Shown piece after piece: positions 4,628 through 11,411 of a DNA stretch of 11,411 nt. Position 1 is the stretch's first letter; each line of letters starts with the position of its first letter. Below the pieces are notes generated by a model, which did not search any database, had not been told where the DNA came from, and was given only the letters and a program-made list of their open reading frames with translations. The translations under genes were made by a program, and so were the position numbers. Origin of the DNA: Chitinispirillaceae bacterium (GTDB taxonomy: Bacteria > Fibrobacterota > Chitinivibrionia > Chitinivibrionales > Chitinispirillaceae); NCBI GenBank assembly GCA_016926315.1, contig JAFGOU010000048.1:1-11411 (forward strand). Reading direction: 5' to 3'.

Positions 4628-6917
4628 TTTCTGCACCGGGTGCTTTTAATCCGGCCTCGCTTTTTTGCCGCAAAAACACCAGTGACAGAAGGTACATTGC
4701 ACATGCGACAACAAGGAGCGAACGGAGTCCGGTCCAGAGCGACAGTGATTCAAGGAGTCCTCCGGCAATCGCTCCCAGAAGATTAGAGCCCAGCGCATTT
4801 CCGGAAAAGTTGGCCCGGGCGAAACTCCGGATAAAGACAATACTTGCGAAAAAGACCGGCGCAAGGAGCAGTATGGAGGCGAGTATGGCTTTAAGCCAAA
4901 GGGATTCCATCGATATCATGCGGAGCGGAACCAGATACGCAACCAGTATGGCTGTTCCAATACCACCATACGCCAGGGCGACCGGAAAATGCTTAAATTT
5001 CCCGGCGAAGATATTGGCTAAAATGATCAGAATAAGAACGGCCCCAACGACGATGGCATTGACCATCCAGGTTGTCCCGAAAAGCAATGCCATTTTGCTC
5101 ACGCCCTGTACTTCGAGTAACATGAAACCGGCACCCAGAAAGAAAAAGTGCCATTGGAATATTTTCCCGGTGGACAGATGTAATCGGCGGAACAACAACC
5201 ATGCCGTTATAAAGAGTATGAGCGAAAAGACCAGCACGCCAGAGGGGATACCGGGCGACCGTTGATAGAAAAAGGGCCAATCGTCGGTCGTCACAAGCGC
5301 TTTTGAGAGCACACTGTTCGAATGCGTTCGCTGAAATTCCTGAAAGGACACATCACGCAGGGCATTCGAGATTCTTTGCCGCGACCCGGCGATAAAGAGG
5401 CGGCCTCCCGTGATATAGCTCCCTGCCCCGGTCTGGAGCTGCATAGGTTCCTGGTTGAATACCTCCTGTACAAGCTGTTCCAGCCTTCCTGCTATCCAGT
5501 GGGTATTGTCTATCTGGAATTTGATAACAAAGATGCCGTCCGGCGCCAGCAGTGCTTTTGCCGCCATCAAGGCTTCGCGGGTGTATGCATAATTATCGAT
5601 TCGTACATTCGAATAATTCGAGCACGTTGTCTGCGCATCGAGCAGCGCGAAAACGATAAGCGAGTAGGTGTCTTTTGAACGCTGGATGAAACTACGCGCG
5701 TCGTCGATGACAACGTTCACCCGCGGATCGTCATAGGGCCTTTCAAAATGGAGTTTTTTTCCAAGCGATACGATTAACGGGTCGATCTCCACCGCTGTTA
5801 CCCGCCCGGCGCCGTTCCTGATTGCCGCCGCGGCGTCGTTTCCCATGCCGGCACCGAGAATGAGCACCGACGCCGGTTTTTCTACAAAACGGTAGGGAAG
5901 GTTATACAGGTTGAATTCCTTGCCGAGTTTGCCGAAAAAAGCGGGATGCGCCTTGACGAACGAATCGGAGAGATCAACGACTTGCTGGTTCCAGCTGTTG
6001 TTGGTTGTGAGCGAATAGGAGACCACCTCGCCGGCATTGTAGCGGGGGGTGACCTGGAGCTTCTGGTACGGCGACCAGTAGGTGGTCACGGGTGGGTTCG
6101 ATGCATGAAAGGTGGCAAGGATGACCATGGTGAACAGCGCGATGAACATCCATCGCCAGAGAGGAATTTTGAGTACCAGAATTACGGTAAATACGCCCGC
6201 GAGGCCGCACCAGACCGGCGGCGGTTGATTGGCAAAACAGAGCAGCGCAAAAATCAGGATACCGGCAAGTCCGGCCGCCACGTTAACTGAGTATGCCGAA
6301 ATGCCGTTTCCCGCCCGTTCGAGGAGCGCCCCGGTCATCTGTCCGATGGGAACAAACATGAAAATAATCAGCAAAAAAAAGGGGATTACGAAAAAAAAAA
6401 GGGCAGCCGCTACCAGGGCAAATTCAAGTGCGCCGGGACTTGCCGCCTGATCGCCTGCAAGATGATGGGTCGAAACCGAGCCGACAATGGCAACCATCAG
6501 GTTCCGGACAATCGAGATCGCGGGCCACGAAGAGCCAATTGCAATGCTCACGACCGGCAACGAGAATGCCATGCATGACAGATGAATTTTTCGTTTTGAT
6601 AAATAGCAGCCCAGGCCGAACCCGAGATAGCAGGCGATCAGCACCGCATTTTTAAAATACCCGAGCAGGCTGAGCTCCGATGATACCCACCTGATAAGGA
6701 GCATCTCCAGAAAAAGCCCCAGCGCGCCGACGATGATGATATGGATGAACAATTCAAGGCCGAATCGGTCGAGGGGAATGTCCAGTTTGGAAAGGAATAG
6801 TATCAGCCGAGAGTTTGTATCGGTTTCTTTTCTGCGGCATATTTCAAGCAGAAGGGTACACAAGGCTATTTGAACTGCCGCCGCGAATATCGTAAAAAGG
6901 ATCAAACCAAAGGACAC
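4605..6917 (-). CDS. Polytopic membrane protein with spermidine-synthase-like (SAM-fold) domain
   Basis: This is a 770-residue protein of the fused transporter/spermidine-synthase-like type. The N-terminal half (about 1-270) has roughly seven hydrophobic segments. Residues about 280-550 form a soluble SAM-binding Rossmann domain: glycine loop LILGAGMGND (352-361), acidic end of strand 2 in VEIDP (376-380), DDARSF (405-410), YSLIVFALLD (418-427). The family signature DDWPFFY (545-551) follows, then about six more membrane helices (560-750) with FMLLEVQGVSKMALLFG (598-614). True spermidine synthases have a catalytic Asp where this protein appears to have Ala424, and lack the membrane parts, so polyamine synthesis is doubtful. 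The ligand is unknown. The GTG at 6917 follows a stop codon in the same frame (TAG at 6918-6920) and has GGAG six bases upstream, so it is the earliest possible start. The gene converges on the kinase gene and diverges from the secreted repeat protein gene. Confidence 0.85.
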   Translation of the reverse strand: MSFGLILFTIFAAAVQIALCTLLLEICRRKETDTNSRLILFLSKLDIPLDRFGLELFIHIIIVGALGLFLEMLLIRWVSSELSLLGYFKNAVLIACYLGFGLGCYLSKRKIHLSCMAFSLPVVSIAIGSSWPAISIVRNLMVAIVGSVSTHHLAGDQAASPGALEFALVAAALFFFVIPFFLLIIFMFVPIGQMTGALLERAGNGISAYSVNVAAGLAGILIFALLCFANQPPPVWCGLAGVFTVILVLKIPLWRWMFIALFTMVILATFHASNPPVTTYWSPYQKLQVTPRYNAGEVVSYSLTTNNSWNQQVVDLSDSFVKAHPAFFGKLGKEFNLYNLPYRFVEKPASVLILGAGMGNDAAAAIRNGAGRVTAVEIDPLIVSLGKKLHFERPYDDPRVNVVIDDARSFIQRSKDTYSLIVFALLDAQTTCSNYSNVRIDNYAYTREALMAAKALLAPDGIFVIKFQIDNTHWIAGRLEQLVQEVFNQEPMQLQTGAGSYITGGRLFIAGSRQRISNALRDVSFQEFQRTHSNSVLSKALVTTDDWPFFYQRSPGIPSGVLVFSLILFITAWLLFRRLHLSTGKIFQWHFFFLGAGFMLLEVQGVSKMALLFGTTWMVNAIVVGAVLILIILANIFAGKFKHFPVALAYGGIGTAILVAYLVPLRMISMESLWLKAILASILLLAPVFFASIVFIRSFARANFSGNALGSNLLGAIAGGLLESLSLWTGLRSLLVVACAMYLLSLVFLRQKSEAGLKAPGAEISSTGSR

Positions 6918-7128
6918 CTATTGCTCCAGTTTCAGGGTAATATGCCGTGACAGGAATATACATCTCATAATATCTGTAGCGGAATGGTTTCCCGTCTGTG
7001 CATGGACAAAAAAATTCTTTTCCGTTTCCAAAATCATGCCCGTCAGGCGTCGTTGTGCGCCTTGAAAACGGCCAGACGAGCATATCGAAAATAGTCGTTC
7101 GATAGTAAACCATGGGTGCGGGCTGCAC
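6844..7128 (-). CDS. Small hypothetical protein overlapping the start of the membrane protein gene
   Basis: A 94-codon frame begins at a GTG (7128) and overlaps the first 74 bases of the downstream gene in another frame. Its first 70 residues look more protein-like than typical shadow frames: MVYYRTTIFDMLVWPFSRR, GKPFRYRYYEMYIPVTAYY. There is no signal peptide, membrane helix or domain I recognise, and no clear ribosome binding site. An in-frame TGA (7140-7142) lies just upstream. Beyond it the same frame reads MAMPSGYLSPEGTFCLRYFF from an ATG at 7200, so the coding sense may be an older gene interrupted by this stop. It lies within the roughly 317-base leader expected from the minus-strand promoter at 7241-7268. 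It could be a leader peptide, a remnant or chance. Confidence 0.25.
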   Translation of the reverse strand: MQPAPMVYYRTTIFDMLVWPFSRRTTTPDGHDFGNGKEFFCPCTDGKPFRYRYYEMYIPVTAYYPETGAIGVLWFDPFYDIRGGSSNSLVYPSA

Positions 7129-7240
7129 GACGGATGATCAGAAGAAGTATCTTAGGCAGAAGGTCCCCTCAGGCGACAGGTATCCGGAAGGCATGGCCAT
7201 ACAGAATGCCCTGATTGGGTAAGGTCCAAAGCGCCGCTTT

Positions 7241-7268
7241 ATTATACCGCTTTGACAAAAGCTGCCAG
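7241..7268 (-). promoter_or_regulatory. Minus-strand promoter, divergent partner
   Basis: On the minus strand a perfect TATAAT lies at 7246-7241, preceded after 16 bases by CTGGCA (7268-7263), a 4-of-6 match to the -35 box. It would drive the spermidine-synthase-like gene with a leader of roughly 317 bases. It overlaps the plus-strand promoter base for base, so the two promoters should compete for polymerase or share a regulator. Confidence 0.45.
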
Positions 7269-7281
7269 ATTGTGTTATACT
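7252..7281 (+). promoter_or_regulatory. Strong sigma70-type promoter of the secreted repeat protein gene
   Basis: A perfect TTGACA (7252-7257) and TATACT (7276-7281) are 18 bases apart, with a TG at 7273-7274 as an extended -10. Transcription is expected near 7288. The design matches the kinase promoter at 2443-2472 (same spacing, same -10 hexamer, same TG position). It lies inside the divergent minus-strand promoter. Confidence 0.75.
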
Positions 7282-7287
7282 CTTTAT

Positions 7288-7426
7288 CGAAGGTGTGATA
7301 TACGTGGTTGGCGGTCGCGGGAAAGATTGGTAACGGCGATCAAAGCGGCGGAGAAGCTGTATAAGAACAGGAAGATGGGGTTAGGGAAAGGTCCCTGATT
7401 TTATATTATAGCTATCACCCATATGC
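7288..7426 (+). promoter_or_regulatory. Long leader sharing sequence blocks with the kinase leader
   Basis: Between the predicted transcription start and the ribosome binding site (7427-7433) the leader carries, in order, GGCGGT (7310-7315), CGGGAAA (7318-7324), GGTAACGG (7329-7336), CAAAG (7341-7345), CGGA (7349-7352) and GATGGGGTTAGGGA (7374-7387). The same blocks occur in the same order at 2483-2572 with different spacing. Local pairing includes GATTG (7325-7329) with CGATC (7337-7341) around GGTAACGG, and CTGT (7357-7360) with ACAG (7367-7370). The two genes code for unrelated proteins, so the similarity is best explained by a shared RNA or DNA regulatory element rather than gene duplication. 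No known riboswitch consensus fits. Confidence 0.45.
7380..7399 (+). terminator. Terminator-like hairpin inside the leader, possible attenuator
   Basis: GTTAGGGA (7380-7387) pairs with TCCCTGAT (7392-7399), including two G-U pairs, around the four-base loop AAGG. A short T-rich run (7399-7402, then ATATTATA) follows. The T-run is too weak for a strong terminator. Its position between the shared leader blocks and the ribosome binding site, with its 5' arm inside the last shared block, would suit a conditional expression switch. Confidence 0.3.
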
Positions 7427-7441
7427 AGGAGGACATGTATC

Positions 7442-8776
7442 ATGAAAAAGCAGCAGAGCATTGCAGTTTCATTTGCGATTTTTCTGAGTGTAGCGACCGC
7501 ATTTCCTTTTCCGATGCAGAAAAAACACGGATTTCCCATCCGGATGCTCTCCCACTCTGCTATGATCGCTCATGCGCCGAAACCTTCGGGAGAAACGGTT
7601 ACACATCTGGTACAGGATTCGGCGGTGGATGAGACCGGGGGAGGCGATATCTATAAAATAAAGTATAACGAAAAAGGCCAAATTGAATCTGTGGACATAG
7701 AATTTAGCATGGAAAATATTTCAGCAACGGAAAGTATGATATTTTATTACAATGTAAAAGGCGATGTGGATTCTTTACGTGTCAGCTTAAAGCAAGATGA
7801 TGGTATTGTCGCTGAATTACGTTGGATATTTACTGTGCCATTAGATAGAAACTGGGCTCCTGCTACCTTTGACCAGATGGCCATAGGGCAAGGCGTAAGA
7901 CGCTATATGGATTTCTCCTCCTCGCTTTGTCCAACGTCGGGCTACAGCATGGAAAAGTACGACGATGTTATCGGGTGGCGTTATGGCGAAAAAGACTCGA
8001 TAATAGACGACAGCAGCGGAACGAGAATCTATCTGCGTTATGAATGGGATACCATAAGCAGCAGCTGGATTATCAAAGAAATCGACACGTTGACCATTTC
8101 GAATACAAACGTGACGTTGGCGATCCAGGATGATCGATCTGGTTCCTCCTGGCGTCAGTACCGATACTCCTACTTCTATGATGTTCAAGGCGAGGTTATT
8201 GAGTACAACCGCGATATCCTGGAATACATTAATCGTATCTGGCAACCTTACCAAAAACAAAAATACCTGCTCACCTACAATGATCATAATCACCTGACCT
8301 CCTCAAGAATGCAGGAGTGGGATTCCTTTTCCGGTACCTGGACCTCCATCGACAGCGGCAGCTTTGCTTTCCACTCCTATACCTATGATGGGTCTGAAAA
8401 CGTCATTGTCCGCATCGATTCGACAATGGATTACTGGGATACAGAGCCCTCCAGCGTCACCCGCTACTTCAAATACCAGACATTCTCCGCTCCCGTCATC
8501 CCCGCGAACGTATCAAAAAAAATCTTACGACAACCGGTCATTGTCTCATCCGATGGAAAAATCAAACTCCAGTCAGCCGGCAAAGAAAACCTTTCAGCCA
8601 CCCTCTACACCCTCTCCGGCCGTTCATTATGCCGGATTCCTCTACGCACCGGCCTCCGTCTTAACGATTACTGTTCCCAAAACGGGATTCATCCAGGCAG
8701 GGGAGCCAGTCTCCTTCGCATTAAGTCCGATAAAACCGGACAGCATATCGGGGAATGGATGGTTTTTTTTCGGTAG
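7442..8776 (+). CDS. Secreted repeat protein with C-terminal sorting-like domain
   Basis: This is a 444-residue exported protein of unknown function. MKKQQSIAVSFAIFLSVATA is a clean signal peptide, cleaved near residue 20. The middle (about 195-345) contains diverged units, each starting at a Trp (W209, W237, W267, W300, spaced 28-33 residues) and followed by a Tyr-rich strand pair such as YRYSYFYDVQGEVIEY or YLLTYNDHNHLTSS. This resembles the W...YTYDxxGN repeats common in secreted proteins of Bacteroidota and relatives, and distantly RHS/YD repeats. The C-terminus (about 365-444) has SSDGKIKLQSAG, then ATLYTLSGRSLCRIPL, and ends GEWMVFFR, the layout of a type IX-like sorting domain (xYxxSGRxxxR...xGxxxV). 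The protein is probably displayed on or released from the cell surface. AGGAGGA at 7427-7433 selects the ATG at 7442 (8-base spacing) over an out-of-frame ATG at 7436. It has its own strong promoter and a long leader. Confidence 0.75.
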   Translation: MKKQQSIAVSFAIFLSVATAFPFPMQKKHGFPIRMLSHSAMIAHAPKPSGETVTHLVQDSAVDETGGGDIYKIKYNEKGQIESVDIEFSMENISATESMIFYYNVKGDVDSLRVSLKQDDGIVAELRWIFTVPLDRNWAPATFDQMAIGQGVRRYMDFSSSLCPTSGYSMEKYDDVIGWRYGEKDSIIDDSSGTRIYLRYEWDTISSSWIIKEIDTLTISNTNVTLAIQDDRSGSSWRQYRYSYFYDVQGEVIEYNRDILEYINRIWQPYQKQKYLLTYNDHNHLTSSRMQEWDSFSGTWTSIDSGSFAFHSYTYDGSENVIVRIDSTMDYWDTEPSSVTRYFKYQTFSAPVIPANVSKKILRQPVIVSSDGKIKLQSAGKENLSATLYTLSGRSLCRIPLRTGLRLNDYCSQNGIHPGRGASLLRIKSDKTGQHIGEWMVFFR

Positions 8777-8894
8777 CTGATGACAATGTCTGCAAGGATA
8801 TATCTCCTATGGACCTCGGCTGATCGTTTTTTCGTCATGCGGGAGAAGGGTGATTGCTGTCGGCGCATCCGGGAGAGGGAACTACCCTGCAGGC

Positions 8895-11411
8895 TCAGCT
8901 TTTTACGCGTCGTGAGCTGATGGTGCAGTATACCGCAGGGATTACGTAGAGCGAGAGCAGCAGCGAAAAAAGGATACCGCCGATGATAACGATACCCATG
9001 GAGACACGGCTCTGCGCGCTGGCGCCGATGGCAAGCGCAATGGGGAGCACACCCAGGACAACGGTAAGGCTGGTCATGAGAATGGGGCGCAGACGCGAGG
9101 CCGCGGCGTCCACGATCGCCTCGTGTAATGGCATACCGGCCGATCGGCGCTGGTTCGCGAACTCGACGATCAGAATGCCGTTTTTCGTGACAAGTCCCAC
9201 CAGCATGATCATGCCGATCTGGCTGAAAATGTTGAGTGTCTGGCCGAAGTACCAGAGTGCAAGAAGTGCGCCGGCAAGGGCAAGCGGCACGGTGGTCATG
9301 ACGATGAGCGGGCTGCGGAAACTCTCGAACTGGGCGGCGAGCACCAGGTACACGAATATGAGGGCGAGTACGAACGCAAACAGCACGCTCGACGAACTTT
9401 CGGCAAAATCGCGGCTCGGGCCGGAGAGCGTGGTGGAAAAGGTCTCGTCGAGCACTTTTTTCCCGATCTGCTCCATCTCCCGAATGCCCTCGCCGAGCGT
9501 GCGGCCGGGCGCGGGATTGGCCATCACGGTCGCGCTCACGAACCGGTTGAACCGGAAAATCTGCGGCGGCGTGCTGGTCTCCTCCATGGTCACCAGATTG
9601 TCGAGCCGCACGAGCTCGCCGCTGCGGTTCGTGACGAACGACGACATGATGTCCGACGGCTTGTCGCGGTTCATGCGGTCGTACTGGCCGATGATCTCGT
9701 ACTGCTTGTTGTTTTCGCGGAGAAAATAACCGTACCGGCTGGCCGAAAGCGAAAGCTGGAGCGCCTGCGCAACGTCAAGAGCCGATACCTGCAGCCCGTG
9801 CGCCTTGTCGCGGTCGATAGACACGCGCAACTCCGGCTTGTTGAACTTCATGTTCACGTCAACCGCCGAAAACAGCGGGCTGTGCGACGCCTCTTCGAGA
9901 AACGGCGGCAGCTTCTCGCGCAGGTGTTCGAGATCGGTCGCCTGCAAAACGAACTGGACCGGCATGGAACCCCTGCCAGGGCCGGTAGCAATGGTCTGCT
10001 CCTGGTTTACCACCACCCGAGCGCCAGTAAACGTCCGGAATTCGCGCGAAAGCAGGGTGGCGATCTGCTGTTGCGAACGTTTGCGGTGCGACGGCTCCAC
10101 GAGAAACAGCCGTATGGAACCGGTATTGACAATGCCGCCGCTGCCGCCGGGCGACCCGGGAACCATCTGGATGATGTTCGTATGCTCGGGAATCAGCTCC
10201 CGGGTCCGGTCGTATAGCAGGTCCATGTAATCGTTCATCCGGTCAAAGGAGGTTCCTTCGGGTGCCGTGGCAGAAATGGTAAGACGGCTCCGATCCTCCA
10301 TGGGCGCAAGCTCCGATTTGAGCTGGGGATAAAAGAGCGCAATGATCCCGGCTGCGGCGAGCATAAGGGGAAATCCGATCCAGCAGTGCTTCATGACCGC
10401 TTCGAGAGAGCGGCGGTAGGCCGCGATCATCCCCTGAAAGAACGGCTCGGTCCGGCTGTAAAGCGTCCTGGCGTCAGGCGGCTTTCTCCTGAGAATGCGG
10501 GTGCACAGCACCGGTGTAAGCGTAAGCGAAACAAACGATGAAAGCGCGATCGCCCCTGCAAGAACAATGCCGAACTCGCGGAACAGCCGGCCGGTCAGGC
10601 CCTGCAGGAAGATCACGGGCAGCAGTACGGCCACGATCGCCAGCGTGGTGGCGATGACCGCAAAAAATATCTCCGACACCCCCTTGTGCCCGGCCTCCAT
10701 GGGCGGAATACCTTTTTCGATCTTGACGTAAATGTTTTCGAGCACCACGATGGCGTCGTCGACCACCAGCCCGGTGGCGAGAACAATGGCGAGCAGCGTG
10801 AGAATGTTTATGGAAAAACCGTTCAGGTACATGATGAAAAACGCGCCGATGAGCGAAATCGGGATGGCCATCATGGGAATGAGCGTTGCGCGCCAAGTCC
10901 GCAGAAACGAAAAAATGACCAGCATGACCAGCAGGAACGCCACGGCAATGGTTTCCACGACCTCAAAAATGGAGGCGCGGATATGCTTCGACAGGTCGGA
11001 GAGCACCTCCGTGGAGATGTCCGGCGGCAGCTCCTTTTTAAGGGACTCGTACCGTTTGTAAAAATGGTCGGCAATGTCGATATGATTGGCTCCGGGCTGC
11101 GGAATGATTGCGGCGTTGACCATGGGCACGCCGTCGCGCTTCAGGTTGGTGCGCTCGTTTTCCGGCCCGAGCTCGGCGCGGCCGATGTCGCGCAATCGTA
11201 CGATCCTTCCGGCGTCCCGTTTGATGATGAGATCGTTGAAATCCTGTTCGGTGCGCAGACTGCTCATGGTCCTGATCGAAAGTTCGGTCTTGCCGCCCTC
11301 GATGCGACCCGAAGGAAGCTCGATGTTTTCGCGATCGAGCGCATTCTTGATGTCCAGCGCCGTGACGCCCGCGGAGGCCATGGTCAGCGGATTGAACCAG
11401 AGCCGCATCGC
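8895..11411 (-). CDS. RND-family (HAE1/AcrB-type) efflux pump inner-membrane subunit, 5' end off window
   Basis: About 838 residues of a proton-driven resistance-nodulation-division exporter are visible. Roughly 185 N-terminal residues (TM1 and the start of the porter domain) lie beyond the right edge, since the first residues (AMRLWFNP) align with the YAMRIW motif inside AcrB. Counting from that Met, a membrane block lies at about 152-305 with GLVVDDAIVVLEN (213-225), whose Asp217/Asp218 match the proton-relay Asp407/Asp408 of AcrB. A second porter and docking region covers about 360-670. A final membrane block (673-830) has Lys742 in GLVTKNGILIVEF (AcrB Lys940) and Arg772/Thr779 in RLRPILMTSL (AcrB Arg971/Thr978). 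The relay is complete, so the pump should be functional. It would work with a periplasmic adaptor and a TolC-like channel; an adaptor gene may lie upstream, outside the window. The substrate cannot be deduced. The gene converges on the secreted repeat protein gene. Confidence 0.95.
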   Translation of the reverse strand, partial: AMRLWFNPLTMASAGVTALDIKNALDRENIELPSGRIEGGKTELSIRTMSSLRTEQDFNDLIIKRDAGRIVRLRDIGRAELGPENERTNLKRDGVPMVNAAIIPQPGANHIDIADHFYKRYESLKKELPPDISTEVLSDLSKHIRASIFEVVETIAVAFLLVMLVIFSFLRTWRATLIPMMAIPISLIGAFFIMYLNGFSINILTLLAIVLATGLVVDDAIVVLENIYVKIEKGIPPMEAGHKGVSEIFFAVIATTLAIVAVLLPVIFLQGLTGRLFREFGIVLAGAIALSSFVSLTLTPVLCTRILRRKPPDARTLYSRTEPFFQGMIAAYRRSLEAVMKHCWIGFPLMLAAAGIIALFYPQLKSELAPMEDRSRLTISATAPEGTSFDRMNDYMDLLYDRTRELIPEHTNIIQMVPGSPGGSGGIVNTGSIRLFLVEPSHRKRSQQQIATLLSREFRTFTGARVVVNQEQTIATGPGRGSMPVQFVLQATDLEHLREKLPPFLEEASHSPLFSAVDVNMKFNKPELRVSIDRDKAHGLQVSALDVAQALQLSLSASRYGYFLRENNKQYEIIGQYDRMNRDKPSDIMSSFVTNRSGELVRLDNLVTMEETSTPPQIFRFNRFVSATVMANPAPGRTLGEGIREMEQIGKKVLDETFSTTLSGPSRDFAESSSSVLFAFVLALIFVYLVLAAQFESFRSPLIVMTTVPLALAGALLALWYFGQTLNIFSQIGMIMLVGLVTKNGILIVEFANQRRSAGMPLHEAIVDAAASRLRPILMTSLTVVLGVLPIALAIGASAQSRVSMGIVIIGGILFSLLLSLYVIPAVYCTISSRRVKS

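Noticed and set aside
4618..5265. 215-codon plus-strand frame opposite the membrane protein gene
   Set aside because: It is the antisense shadow of conserved transmembrane segments; its composition is Ser/Arg/Pro/Lys-rich without domain features.
8364..8780. Alternative C-terminal frame for the secreted protein
   Set aside because: The main frame keeps a sorting-domain-like sequence to its end, so no frameshift is needed; the alternative is Ser/Pro-rich shadow sequence.
8827..8832. T6 run between the convergent secreted-protein and RND genes as a terminator
   Set aside because: No GC-rich hairpin precedes it on either strand, so I do not call a terminator.
9798..10230. Two long plus-strand frames (139 and 141 codons) opposite the RND gene
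   Set aside because: They are antisense shadows of a GC-rich, strongly conserved transporter gene and contain no recognisable domain, signal or ribosome binding site.

Overview
The window reads as a chromosomal stretch of a Gram-negative, didermic bacterium. The evidence is an RND efflux pump, a predicted outer-membrane beta-barrel protein, and a secreted protein whose C-terminus resembles the sorting domains used for type IX-like secretion. A Ser/Thr kinase with PEGA domains and a membrane protein with a spermidine-synthase-like domain add to this picture. A Fibrobacterota/Chitinispirillum-like or other FCB-group origin fits, but this is inference and not proven by any one gene.

Layout. Bases 1-2440 are a decayed, AT-richer region. 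It holds a PHP-domain gene broken by a one-base frameshift and cut at its 3' end, a possible CFI-box fragment, a 130-bp imperfect palindrome, one apparently intact small exported protein (1318-1923), and a minus-strand remnant of a BNR/Ycf48-like repeat protein. From 2443 to 8776 the DNA looks healthy. A kinase gene (+) has an extended -10 promoter and a structured leader. It is followed by a truncated secreted-protein start, then a convergent large membrane protein (-). A divergent promoter pair leads into a secreted repeat protein (+). The right edge holds most of an HAE1-type RND transporter gene (-), whose 5' end lies outside the window.

How the genes may connect. The kinase gene and the secreted repeat-protein gene both start from a TTGAnA-N18-TATACT promoter with a TG extension. 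Both carry long leaders with the same ordered sequence blocks: GGCGGT, CGGGAAA, GGTAACGG, CAAAG, CGGA, then a TTAGnGA block. The blocks have variable spacing, as expected for an RNA fold with variable loops. In the repeat-protein leader the last block forms one arm of a terminator-like hairpin just upstream of the ribosome binding site. This pair is the best candidate in the window for an undescribed cis-regulatory RNA that would co-regulate a membrane kinase and an exported protein. The other genes show no clear operon links to each other.
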